Positions 54,173 through 64,000 of a stretch of 64,000 nt of DNA are shown here, piece by piece. Position 1 is the stretch's first letter; each line of letters opens with the position of its first letter. The stretch lies in contig JBKGYG010000001.1 in NCBI GenBank assembly GCA_046546235.1, positions 62,001 through 126,000 of the forward strand, written 5' to 3'. The notes under the pieces were generated by a model. The model saw only the letters and a program-made list of their open reading frames with translations, was not told the origin of the DNA and made no database searches. Position numbers and translations under genes: made by a program. The stretch is from JBKGYG01 sp046546235 (lineage in GTDB: Bacteria > Bacillota > Clostridia > Lachnospirales > DSM-24629).

Positions 54173-55021
54173 ATGATGAAAAAAATAGTAGCAATTATAT
54201 TAATCATATATTTATTAACTGCTTGCAATATAAATAGTTCTAATTATGTTGTGACAAATAATGATTTAGATAATTATTCTCAAGGTTTGTCTGATGTCTC
54301 AACATACATTTTGGATAACGCAAATATATCTGATTTTGTGAATAATGCCAAGTCAATTGATAATATAATAGAGATAAACAAAGAAAGCATGAAAGAAATT
54401 ATGCAAAAAGCAAATAAAGATTTAAATGAAGGAGATGTTTATAAAATAAATAATACTTCTTCTATTACTGCTTTAGTAAATAAAACATATTACTTACCTC
54501 AAGATTATTCCCCTAAAGATCTTATTGTCCCTGATGTTTCATTCTCTTTTGATGGAGAAAATGAGAAGAAATATCTTAGATCTGAAGCCGCTAAAGCTTT
54601 AGAAAATTTATTTGAAGCCGCCAAAAAAGAGAACCTTAATCTATATGCTGTTTCAGGATTTAGATCCTATCAAAGACAAAAAACAATTTATGAATGGAAT
54701 CTAAGTAATCGAGGGGAAGAATGGACTAACAAATATAGCGCAAAACCAGGACACAGCGAGCATCAAACCGGTTTATCTATGGATGTATCTTGTCGTTCAA
54801 TAAATTTTTCTTTAGATGAAGCTTTTGAAAACACTCCTGAAGGCCAATGGCTTAAATCTAATGCTAGCGAATATGGATTTATAATACGCTATCCAAAAGA
54901 TAAAACCTCAATAACAGGTTATGCCTATGAACCTTGGCATATTCGCTATGTTGGAGAAGAACTTGCTGAATTATTAGATAAGCAAAATATTACACTAGAA
55001 GAATATTATATGTTTGACTAA
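54173..55021 (+). CDS. D-alanyl-D-alanine carboxypeptidase, VanY family lipoprotein
   Basis: 282 aa. Lipobox LLTAC (C18), disordered or helical region to about 110, VanY domain about 125-270: SGFRSYQRQKTIYEWNLSNR, zinc ligands H197 (GHSEHQTGLSMD, with D204) and H256 (EPWHIRYVG). It trims stem peptides outside the membrane. No vanHAX-type genes are nearby, so this is wall maintenance, not glycopeptide resistance. A TGTTATAAT extended -10 (54141-54149) lies just upstream. Confidence 0.93.
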   Translation: MMKKIVAIILIIYLLTACNINSSNYVVTNNDLDNYSQGLSDVSTYILDNANISDFVNNAKSIDNIIEINKESMKEIMQKANKDLNEGDVYKINNTSSITALVNKTYYLPQDYSPKDLIVPDVSFSFDGENEKKYLRSEAAKALENLFEAAKKENLNLYAVSGFRSYQRQKTIYEWNLSNRGEEWTNKYSAKPGHSEHQTGLSMDVSCRSINFSLDEAFENTPEGQWLKSNASEYGFIIRYPKDKTSITGYAYEPWHIRYVGEELAELLDKQNITLEEYYMFD

Positions 55022-55093
55022 AAAGTATATTAAGCTTTTCAAATCTATACTATAATGCTATAATTATTTAATTAAAATAGGCAAAAATGCAAA

Positions 55094-55149
55094 CTTGTTA
55101 ACAAGGATTTGGATTTTTGTCATACTGCCAATATTTGTCGATATTGGCA
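55094..55149 (+). repeat. two inverted repeats in the plsC leader
   Basis: CTTGTTAACAAG (55094-55105) is a perfect 12-bp palindrome. TGCCAATAT / ATATTGGCA (55126-55149) is a perfect 9-bp stem with a 6-nt loop ending 25 nt before the plsC ATG. Neither has a U-tract. They could be an operator and a leader hairpin. Confidence 0.55.
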
Positions 55150-55174
55150 AGTTAATAAATTAGTAGGTGATAAA

Positions 55175-55894
55175 ATGAGATCCTTTGCTATAGTCATTTT
55201 TTTCATTTTGTTTTTTACTCTTAGTATACCTTTTTTAATTTTTGCTTATATACTAGGTATGTTTAGTAAATCATTACAATATAATTATACATTTCAAATT
55301 GGCCGCTTTTGGTCAAATACTTTACTTTTTTTAGCTGGGACGAAGCTAGAGGTGTATGGAAAAGATAATATCCCAAATGGTCCTGTGCTATTTGTAGGTA
55401 ATCATAGAAGTTGGTTTGATATTCCAATTGTTTTTAAAACAATCCCTTATCAAGCTGGATTTCTTGTTAAAGATGAAATAAGAAAAATACCTTTATTTAA
55501 TTGGTGGATTTCTTCTGTTGGATGTCTTTTCCTTGATAGAAAAGATGTTAGAAAAGCTATGAAAACAATTTTAACAGGTGTAAAATACCTTAAAAACGGT
55601 CAATCATTAGTAATCTTTCCAGAAGGTACAAGATGTAAACTTAAAAATGAAATGCATACGTTCAAACAAGGAAGTTTAAAATTAGCTGAGAAAGCAAATG
55701 TTGCTATAGTACCTTTTGCAATCAACAAAAGCGATTATATTTTGGAACGAAATGGTTTAAATGTTAAATCAACAAATGCTTCAATAACTTTCGGAGCTCC
55801 TATTACACTAAATGATTTAGATACTAAAACTAAAAAAAATAGTGCTCATTACGTTCAAAGTATTGTAAAAGAAATGTTAAAAACTAGTGACTGA
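55175..55894 (+). CDS. plsC: 1-acyl-sn-glycerol-3-phosphate acyltransferase
   Basis: 239 aa. N-terminal hydrophobic segment (about 1-30), catalytic NHRSWFDIP (NHx4D type), FPEGTRCKLKNEMHTFKQGS, and VAIVPFAI. It makes phosphatidic acid. The frame is open to 55109, but AGGTGATAAA before ATG 55175 and the family start decide. It converges with cardiolipin synthase, another phospholipid enzyme. Confidence 0.95.
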   Translation: MRSFAIVIFFILFFTLSIPFLIFAYILGMFSKSLQYNYTFQIGRFWSNTLLFLAGTKLEVYGKDNIPNGPVLFVGNHRSWFDIPIVFKTIPYQAGFLVKDEIRKIPLFNWWISSVGCLFLDRKDVRKAMKTILTGVKYLKNGQSLVIFPEGTRCKLKNEMHTFKQGSLKLAEKANVAIVPFAINKSDYILERNGLNVKSTNASITFGAPITLNDLDTKTKKNSAHYVQSIVKEMLKTSD

Positions 55895-55916
55895 TTTTTA
55901 GTAACTAGTTTTTTTA
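55881..55916 (+). terminator. terminator after plsC
   Basis: AAACTAGT / ACTAGTTT stem with a 15-nt loop overlapping the plsC stop, followed by TTTT. It lies between convergent plsC and cls. Confidence 0.65.
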
Positions 55917-55925
55917 ACTACCATT

Positions 55926-57392
55926 CTAAAGCACTGGAGATAACAATCTTGAAATAGACTCTTTAATCTTAACCACTAATGAACGTTTATTATATAAGTA
56001 TTTTGTAATCTCAGTTGATTTATTTATATCTTCTAAAAAGATTTCTTCTAACTCCTCCGTAGTGTTAGCATTATAAATGAGTGCATTCACTTCAAAATTC
56101 AATCTAAAACTTCTAATATCTAAATTAGCCGTTCCTACGCTACTAACTAATCCATCTATAAGTATAACTTTACTGTGCAAGAAACCATTGGTATATTTAT
56201 AACATTTTGCACCTGAATCAATTAATTCTCCTATATAAGAAACCGATGCCCAATATACAAAGGGATGATCAGGCTTATCAGGTATCATAACTTTTACATC
56301 AATACCTGATAACGCTGCTATTTTAAGTGCTTCTATAATAGCATCATCAGGAATAAAGTAAGGTGTTTGTATATAAATATTTTTTTTGGCTTTCATTATC
56401 ATTTTAAGATAATTATTTCTTATATTTTGTCTTTTAGAGTCAGGCCCACTAGAAACTATTTGAACTCCATTTTTTCCAGCCAAAACTTTTGTTGGAAAAT
56501 ACTTATCATAACGAATAAGATTTTCCCTTGAGGCGTAATGCCAATCTAATAAAAATCTCATTTGAAGTGAATCTACTGCAGAGCCTACAATTTTAATATG
56601 AGTATCCCTCCAGTGCCCAAATTTTTTGCTTTTGCCAATATATTCTTTACCAATATTAAATCCTCCAACAAACCCCTGATAACCATCAATAACAACTATT
56701 TTTCTATGATTTCTAAAGTTTAATCTAAGATTAATCTTAGGCAAATAGGGTGGGAAAAACTCTGCAACTTTTACACCACATTTTAATAAATTCTTCCAAA
56801 AACGTTTTCTTAAGCGTATACATCCCATTCCATCATATAGTATTCTAACCTCTATTCCTTCTTCAGCTTTTTTACATAATGCATCACAAATTCGTTTAGA
56901 TAATTCATCATTTCTAAAAATATAATATTGCATATGTATAAAAGACTTTGCATTATTTATACTATCAATTAATGCATCAAATTTATTATCTCCATTCGTG
57001 AAAATATCTATCTCATTATCTCCTGTATAAATCGCCGAATTACTTACAAGATTAAACATAATCATATCTCTAAATTCTTGAAATAAGGGATCCATTGATT
57101 TAAATTCATTCCTAAATATTTTTTCTTCTTGTCTTCTTATAATACGGTTTACTTCATCTTCAATTTCTTTAACTTTGAATAATTTTTTCCTTCTTAAATC
57201 CTGTCCCAAAAAAAGATAAAGAATAAATCCTCCAATTGGGAAAAATATAAGTATAAGAATCCATGACCATACACTAGTTGGATTTCTTCTTTCAAAAAAA
57301 ACTATTAAGATTGCCAAAAGAATATTAACAACTAATATATTACTCATCATCCACTTATAAATTGTGACAATTATAGTTCCCAAATTATCCAT
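55926..57392 (-). CDS. cls: cardiolipin synthase
   Basis: 488 aa. Two N-terminal membrane segments (about 14-32, 40-60), then two HKD motifs: HRKIVVIDGYQGFVGGFNIG and HSKVILIDGLVSSVGTANLD, both complete. It condenses phosphatidylglycerol into cardiolipin. Length is normal for the ClsA type. Monocistronic. Confidence 0.96.
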   Translation of the reverse strand: MDNLGTIIVTIYKWMMSNILVVNILLAILIVFFERRNPTSVWSWILILIFFPIGGFILYLFLGQDLRRKKLFKVKEIEDEVNRIIRRQEEKIFRNEFKSMDPLFQEFRDMIMFNLVSNSAIYTGDNEIDIFTNGDNKFDALIDSINNAKSFIHMQYYIFRNDELSKRICDALCKKAEEGIEVRILYDGMGCIRLRKRFWKNLLKCGVKVAEFFPPYLPKINLRLNFRNHRKIVVIDGYQGFVGGFNIGKEYIGKSKKFGHWRDTHIKIVGSAVDSLQMRFLLDWHYASRENLIRYDKYFPTKVLAGKNGVQIVSSGPDSKRQNIRNNYLKMIMKAKKNIYIQTPYFIPDDAIIEALKIAALSGIDVKVMIPDKPDHPFVYWASVSYIGELIDSGAKCYKYTNGFLHSKVILIDGLVSSVGTANLDIRSFRLNFEVNALIYNANTTEELEEIFLEDINKSTEITKYLYNKRSLVVKIKESISRLLSPVL

Positions 57393-57598
57393 CTTTACAT
57401 CTCCGAATCATTTTTATTTGAATGATATTATTATATCAAATTTAACTTTAAAAAAATATATTTAATTTTACTAAATTTTTAAATCATTCTCGTTAATAAA
57501 AATTAAACTTTTTCACTAATCTCGCGTAATTTCTATTTAAAATTTTATAATTTAGTGTTAAAATATAGTAAGCTTGTATAAAAAAGGAGGTTTAAATA

Positions 57599-57982
57599 GT
57601 GCTTTGGTGGGAGATTTTAATAATTATTCTAGCTGTTTTGTTAGTTGTTTTAGTTATACTATTCTTTGTAGGCAGAAAACTTCAAGGTAAAATGGACAAT
57701 CAACAATCTATGATTGACCAGTATAAAACAACAACTTCAATCTTAGTCATTGATAAAAAGAAATTACGCCCGAAAGATGCTAACTTACCAAAAATGGTTC
57801 AGGATCAGATACCAAAATATTTACGAATCAAAAAAATGCCTATGGTAAAAGCTAAAATTGGACCAAAAATTACAACCTTACTATGCGATGATAAGGTTTT
57901 TAAAACTTTACCTATTAAGAAAATGATAAAGGTAGAATTAGCAGGAATCTATATTGTAGGTGTTAAGGGCTCTAAAAAATAA
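57599..57982 (+). CDS. small single-pass membrane protein of unknown function
   Basis: 127 aa. N-terminal membrane segment (about 5-25, ILIIILAVLLVVLVILFFVG) followed by a basic cytoplasmic domain (VIDKKKLRPKDANLPKMVQD, KMPMVKAKIGPKITTLLCDD, IKVELAGIYIVGVKG), predicted beta-rich. I do not recognise a named family, though the pattern looks conserved and gene-like. It starts at GTG (57599) with AAAGGAGGTTTAAATA upstream, a strong site. It is convergent with pyrG across a shared terminator. Confidence 0.7.
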   Translation: MLWWEILIIILAVLLVVLVILFFVGRKLQGKMDNQQSMIDQYKTTTSILVIDKKKLRPKDANLPKMVQDQIPKYLRIKKMPMVKAKIGPKITTLLCDDKVFKTLPIKKMIKVELAGIYIVGVKGSKK

Positions 57983-57986
57983 ACCA

Positions 57987-58015
57987 AAAGAGAGGTGGCT
58001 TAACCACCTCTCTTT
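57987..58015. terminator. bidirectional terminator between the small membrane protein gene and pyrG
   Basis: AAAGAGAGGTGG / CCACCTCTCTTT, a 12-bp stem with loop CTTAA, flanked by A- and T-rich ends on both strands. It serves both convergent genes. Confidence 0.9.
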
Positions 58016-58016
58016 C

Positions 58017-59645
<1,629 letters not shown>

Positions 59646-59779
59646 TCAACTTAATATGACTACTTTAGCTAATTATTATATTTATAAAATTAATCTTAAA
59701 TCTACATAATTGATATTTAACAAAAAACATTTACACAATTTATATATTGTATACTCTGCTTCTTATTAAGTCAAGACTA

Positions 59780-61174
59780 TTATCTAAAATTATTATCATA
59801 TTCATCTAGATAATAAAGTGCTCTTTCTAATACTCTATCATTATTTTCAAGACTTTTTAATAATATTTCATTTAATTTGGATTGAGTTGAAAAATCACAT
59901 ATTCCATAAGGATACAAATCATTTTCAGCTTGAAAACGCTTGATTGCAACTTCTGTTGTTTTATCATAGACTCGATCTGGCGTATCACTAAAATATCCTA
60001 AATATCGAAGTATTTCTTCAATAGACTTAACAAAATCCTCAGTCATTCCTGCTTTATATCGCTTATTAGCACTTGGTAAAATATTTGCTGTTTTCACTTC
60101 GATATTAGGTATAACACCAATATTATTAATTTTGTTACGATCTCTGCTAAAGTATTCAGCAATAGTCAATTTAAAACCACTTTCTTTAAAAGAAAATAAT
60201 TGTTGTACAGTCCCCTTACCATAAGTTTGTTCTCCGGCTACAATCCCTGCTCCAGATTCTTGTATTGCACTAGCTAAAATTTCTGAGGCTGAGGCAGAAT
60301 TATTATTTGTTAAAACTACTATTTCTTTAAAAATTTCTTCTTCAAGGGTACTATTGTAGACTTCTTCTGTTCCATTATTTTCAACAGTATATAATACAGG
60401 TCCTTCTGGAACTAAATAATCACACATCTCAACTACCTGATCAACATATCCTCCAGGATTATTTCTCAAATCTAAAACAAGATATTCTTTATCATTAGAT
60501 ATTGCATCGTACAGTATTCTTGCGAAATCATCTGCAACAGTAGAATTAAATTTGGATATAACAACATATTCTGTTTTATCAATTACTGGGCTTTCCCAAT
60601 TCGCATATAATTCTTCAAGGTCTACTTGAATCGTTTCTGTAAGACGAATAAGACCTCTAATAATCTCAATATCTAATTGTTCTTCTCCTCTTTTTACAGT
60701 TAGTATTACTGGTGTATCCTTGTCTCCCTTTATCATATTAACAACTAAGTCTAAATCTAAGTCTTTAACTGATTCTTCATCAACTCCAATAATCAAGTCA
60801 TCTTCTAATAACCCTGATTCTTCTGCTGGCGAGTCATCCAAAACATCAATAACCCTTGTATACCCTGTGTCTAAATCCAATTGTAATTGAGCTCCAATTC
60901 CATAAAATGAACTGGATACATATTCATATAACTCTTCATACTCTTCCTCAGTGTAATAATCACTATAAGGGTCCAATGCATCAAATAAACCTTTAACAGT
61001 TGCATCATACAACATCTCTTCGTCAATACCAGACCCTGAATAATTTTCTAATATAAATTCAATCAATAATTCTACATCTTCACCAGTTTCTTCAGGTGTA
61101 GGATTTGCAGCTATACTAAAATTAGTAGTGAATAAGACTATTATTAAGCTAAATAAATAAAATCTTCTTTTCAT
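59780..61174 (-). CDS. C-terminal processing protease (S41) with peptidoglycan-binding domain
   Basis: 464 aa. Signal peptide (about 1-22), S41 N-terminal helical part, PDZ domain (about 90-180; LLEDDLIIGVDEESVKDLDL), protease domain with catalytic Ser in NNSASASEILASAI and Lys in YGKGTVQ, then a C-terminal PG-binding domain (about 385-440; EILRYLGYFSDTPDRVYDKT). It cleaves exported proteins at the wall. The domain order is that of Firmicute CtpA/CtpB. Confidence 0.93.
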   Translation of the reverse strand: MKRRFYLFSLIIVLFTTNFSIAANPTPEETGEDVELLIEFILENYSGSGIDEEMLYDATVKGLFDALDPYSDYYTEEEYEELYEYVSSSFYGIGAQLQLDLDTGYTRVIDVLDDSPAEESGLLEDDLIIGVDEESVKDLDLDLVVNMIKGDKDTPVILTVKRGEEQLDIEIIRGLIRLTETIQVDLEELYANWESPVIDKTEYVVISKFNSTVADDFARILYDAISNDKEYLVLDLRNNPGGYVDQVVEMCDYLVPEGPVLYTVENNGTEEVYNSTLEEEIFKEIVVLTNNNSASASEILASAIQESGAGIVAGEQTYGKGTVQQLFSFKESGFKLTIAEYFSRDRNKINNIGVIPNIEVKTANILPSANKRYKAGMTEDFVKSIEEILRYLGYFSDTPDRVYDKTTEVAIKRFQAENDLYPYGICDFSTQSKLNEILLKSLENNDRVLERALYYLDEYDNNFR

Positions 61175-61348
61175 TTTATAATTCCCCTCTCATTAAATCT
61201 TTTTATCCAATCATTTTTATAATTAAACATAAATATTATTCTTCCTGTTTTTTTCTTTGATAAATTTATTCATATATGTATTATTGATTCTATGAAAATA
61301 CTATGAAATTAAAGTAAAAAATATAATTTTTCATTAATCTGAATTAAA

Positions 61349-62818
61349 CTATTGAATATATCGTTCTGGCAATTCATTTCTTAAATACATAATTAGCCTA
61401 TTAATAATAGCTCCAGCCTCTGTTGTTATAATATGATTTTTAGGATTAACAAGATTTTTATCATCTCCATAGATAATTCCTAACTTATAACCAGCCATTA
61501 TCTCCCTTTTAGCCCAACTGGAAATTTTAGAATCGTCATCAAAAGGAGTTGTTGGATGTTCTGTTATCTCTATATTCTCTAATCCTATTACTCTAATATA
61601 TATAACAAAAGCCTCTTCCCTAGTAATAGGCAAATCTACTGCAAAATCATTACCTCTTCCAAAAGATAATTTATTATCATATGCGGTCATAACATATTTA
61701 TACAAAGGATGTTCAGGGGGAACATCATCATATATCTGAGGCAACTCTTCTCTTGTATTTTCATATTTTGATGTATCTAAATTTAAAGCTAAACATAATG
61801 CCTTTATGTATTCTCCTCTAGTAAAGTTTTCATATTTCATATTTGGATGAGGGTCCGTTGAAAATATTCCAAGGCTATATAATTGATTTATATCATCTTC
61901 AGCCCAATGCCCACTTAAAAACTCTAATCCCTTTGGAATAATTAATCCTTCCATCTTATTAGCAGGCTCTATTGAAATTATGCCTTCTCTTTTCGAATTT
62001 GGAATCTCTGGATGATTAGTTGCTATATTATAAGTTAATTTTGAATTTCTTTCTAATCTCTGTTGATAATTTCTTTCGAAACTAAATGCATCTGGTTTAG
62101 TCTGAACATAATAAATATTCTTTTTTGCTATTTGAGATGGATTAAGATTTACTACCATTTCCCATTGATTTCCGTTTTCGGATTCATTTGTTATCACTTT
62201 AGTAATATCTTGATTTTCAACTTTTGACCATGGTTGGTTATATCCAAAACTCTCATTATTAACATCCACTCTTACTATGGCGTTTTCACTAGTATTATAT
62301 TCAGCTATATAATTAATTGAAGTATGATAATAACTAACTCCTGGTGTTAATTCTTCCGTTACTAATTTCTCAAAAGATGATGCCCTTTCATTTAGCTCAT
62401 ATGTAACACCATCAATAGTGATAGTTTCTTCCCATTTATCAACTTCTATTGTTGTTCTAAGAATTTGATTATCTCTTTCTTGATACACTGTCCTTAGCTC
62501 AATAACTCTTTCCATTTCATTTTCTTCATTATCAGCTTCAATCTCATAACTTTCTTTATATACCCCTTCGTTTTTAATATTACCATTTCTAGTAATATTG
62601 ATCGTACCTTCAAAAATAATTGGTTCCCCTGAAATAAACACGACTTCTTTATAAGGCATTTCGATTTTATTAGGCTGTTCACCATCTACATTCCTTGGTA
62701 AGCCAGTTCCTTCAGAAATACCACCAAAATAACTGGCTTCCCCACCTTCAGCTAACACCATTATATTATTTGCAATTAACAAAATAAATATCATTACAAT
62801 TGTTATACACTTTTTCAC
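61349..62818 (-). CDS. exported protein with three SLH repeats
   Basis: 489 aa. Signal peptide (KKCITIVMIFILLIANNIMV), a beta-rich middle (about 25-300) of unknown fold, and three C-terminal SLH repeats (about 305-355, 365-420, 425-480; GHWAEDDINQLYSLGIFSTD, PLYKYVMTAYDNKLSFGRGN, SSWAKREIMAGYKLGIIYGD) that anchor to secondary wall polymers. The start is GTG at 62818: AGTGGAG lies about 9 nt upstream and it yields a proper signal peptide, unlike the GTG at 62833. It follows the partial gene by 33 nt, so they form an operon. Confidence 0.88.
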   Translation of the reverse strand: MKKCITIVMIFILLIANNIMVLAEGGEASYFGGISEGTGLPRNVDGEQPNKIEMPYKEVVFISGEPIIFEGTINITRNGNIKNEGVYKESYEIEADNEENEMERVIELRTVYQERDNQILRTTIEVDKWEETITIDGVTYELNERASSFEKLVTEELTPGVSYYHTSINYIAEYNTSENAIVRVDVNNESFGYNQPWSKVENQDITKVITNESENGNQWEMVVNLNPSQIAKKNIYYVQTKPDAFSFERNYQQRLERNSKLTYNIATNHPEIPNSKREGIISIEPANKMEGLIIPKGLEFLSGHWAEDDINQLYSLGIFSTDPHPNMKYENFTRGEYIKALCLALNLDTSKYENTREELPQIYDDVPPEHPLYKYVMTAYDNKLSFGRGNDFAVDLPITREEAFVIYIRVIGLENIEITEHPTTPFDDDSKISSWAKREIMAGYKLGIIYGDDKNLVNPKNHIITTEAGAIINRLIMYLRNELPERYIQ

Positions 62819-62851
62819 TTTTGTCAACTCCACTCTTTTGTATAATATAAA

Positions 62852-64000
62852 CTATTCAACCAATACTATATATCCAATTGCTTCCCTTAAATTATTATCA
62901 TTATAGTTTTCTAACAAGTTCTCAGTTGTTAATACCCTGACACGATCTCCATTCTCTAATTCACCAAGTGTACTTGCTTGGTTATTTTTTAAAACTATAC
63001 TATTTTCTTCAATAATTACACTAGAATAATTTGATTCATTGCTTAATACATCCCAAGATTTATTCTCAACATCATATACCTCAACATCTTTAATCTTAAA
63101 ATTATCCTCCTCAATTTCATATATTGTTCCTGTAAATCCTTCTGTACTATAAGGGTTCTTTATTAAGTACTTCGCCTTAGTACCTTCAGATATAATAGTA
63201 AATACTTCATCTACTTGAGAATATTCCTCATAATCTTTGAAATTCTCAAGAGGTATAATCCCATCTTCATCTTTTATTATAGTTTCATGATCAATAGTGT
63301 AAGTTCTTTCAATAGGTGAATAACTCCAGTTCATATCATTAAGCATTCCTTGTGAATTAACTTCAAAAGAATTGTAATCATCTATTTCGTTTATTCTTCC
63401 TCTTGAAATTGTTAACGCACTATTCCCTGGCTCATTAATAATATTAACAACTGTTGCTTCTGTCCTATTCATAACAACTTGCGTATAATCAGGCGATAAT
63501 ATACTACTTGGTTCAACTAGCCGCCCATTTCGCAAAACAATTGTTCCTGGCGTAATATTTATAGGGTTAATTGTATTAAATAATCTAAATGATCTGCCTC
63601 CATCTGAATTTAAAACATAATCATAATCTAAAACTCTGTCATTTGAATCCTCAATATTAATTTTTGAGATTTTATTAAAATTATCAAGTGCTACATATGC
63701 ATTTGCCGATGTTTGTCCAACTCTGTGAATTGCTTCATTTAAACTTATTTGTCTACCATTATAAAAAACTTCTAATTCTTTGTCATCTATTTTAAAACTT
63801 GTACTTTTCCTTAAATTAGTCCAACCTGTTTTTGATAATTCATAACTATTAAGTAGAGTAACTGTGTTTTGAAGTTTATTGTAAGACCATAATTGTCCTT
63901 TTTGAACTTTTGTTATCTTATTTTTATAAGGATTAACTGTAATTTCTTTAACACTTTCTTCAATATGTCCTGAATCTATAACTGCTTGATTAACAAGCAT
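62852..64000 (-). CDS. exported-looking protein of unknown function, N-terminal part outside window
   Basis: At least 382 codons, open to the window edge. The Met at the edge is probably internal. It is beta-rich with repeated short segments (GTIVLRNGRLVEP, TISRGRINEIDDYNSFEVNS, YTIDHETIIKDEDG, GTIYEIEEDNFKIKDVEVYD) that look like small beta-barrel units, and ends GYIVLVE. No catalytic motif is visible. Co-transcribed with the SLH protein, so a surface role is likely. I do not recognise the family. Confidence 0.6.
   Translation of the reverse strand: MLVNQAVIDSGHIEESVKEITVNPYKNKITKVQKGQLWSYNKLQNTVTLLNSYELSKTGWTNLRKSTSFKIDDKELEVFYNGRQISLNEAIHRVGQTSANAYVALDNFNKISKINIEDSNDRVLDYDYVLNSDGGRSFRLFNTINPINITPGTIVLRNGRLVEPSSILSPDYTQVVMNRTEATVVNIINEPGNSALTISRGRINEIDDYNSFEVNSQGMLNDMNWSYSPIERTYTIDHETIIKDEDGIIPLENFKDYEEYSQVDEVFTIISEGTKAKYLIKNPYSTEGFTGTIYEIEEDNFKIKDVEVYDVENKSWDVLSNESNYSSVIIEENSIVLKNNQASTLGELENGDRVRVLTTENLLENYNDNNLREAIGYIVLVE

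Noticed and set aside
54173..55021. VanY as a glycopeptide-resistance gene
   Set aside because: No vanH, ligase, vanX or two-component genes nearby; VanY-fold carboxypeptidases are common wall enzymes.

Overview
The window looks like chromosomal DNA of a low-GC, spore-forming, flagellated member of the Clostridia. The Firmicute marks are the ribosomal-protein/RNA-polymerase order, spoIIID–mbl–flhO–flhP, SpoIID/SpoIIQ-like proteins, FliW/CsrA, YvyF, RecD2 and a surface protein with SLH repeats. I cannot name the genus. Nearly everything is on the minus strand, so gene order below follows transcription from high to low coordinates. I saw no tRNA, rRNA, CRISPR array, insertion sequence or prophage.

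Region 1 (1-14.5 kb) is the rpmG–secE–nusG–rplK–rplA–rplJ–rplL–rpoB–rpoC block, with rpoC running off the left edge. It keeps its control elements: two short leader structures resembling the 23S rRNA L1-binding site (before rplK and rplA), an L10-type leader with an intrinsic terminator before rplJ, and perfectly spaced sigma-A promoters before rplJ and rpoB. Unusually, three genes (VTC-domain protein, DUF4956 membrane protein, CotH-family protein) lie between rplL and rpoB.

Region 2 (14.6-33.8 kb) is a flagellar island: yvyF–flgM–flgN–flgK–flgK–flgL–fliW–csrA–hag, then a glycan cassette, then flaG–fliD–fliS–flgN/fliT-like. Sigma-D promoters are visible before flgM, hag and flaG, and the hag leader carries a CsrA-type GGA hairpin. 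The cassette between flagellin and flaG encodes a GT2-TPR glycosyltransferase, a TPR/TagF-like phosphotransferase, phosphonopyruvate decarboxylase, a nucleotidyltransferase, a cytidylyltransferase-like/PEP-mutase fusion, an iron-type alcohol dehydrogenase and a frameshifted small gene. Together these predict a phosphonate (probably 2-hydroxyethylphosphonate) activated as a CMP ester and placed on the flagellin glycan. This is a C-P analogue of the phospho-linked 'type A' flagellin glycan of Clostridioides difficile and is the most interesting system here.

Region 3 (33-46.8 kb) holds comF, recD2, metK, a phosphodiester-glycosidase-family protein, the flagellar rod genes (FlgJ-like, flhP, flhO), mbl, spoIIID with a sigma-E-like promoter, a PplA-like two-domain FMN-binding lipoprotein facing an ApbE flavin transferase, then spoIIQ-like and spoIID.

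Region 4 (47-64 kb) is housekeeping and envelope: a long type-2-like IleRS bracketed by related palindromic repeats, a GGDEF/EAL protein, pncB, a VanY-type carboxypeptidase, plsC, cardiolipin synthase, a small membrane protein of unknown function, pyrG, a CtpA protease, an SLH-domain surface protein and a partial exported-looking protein at the right edge.
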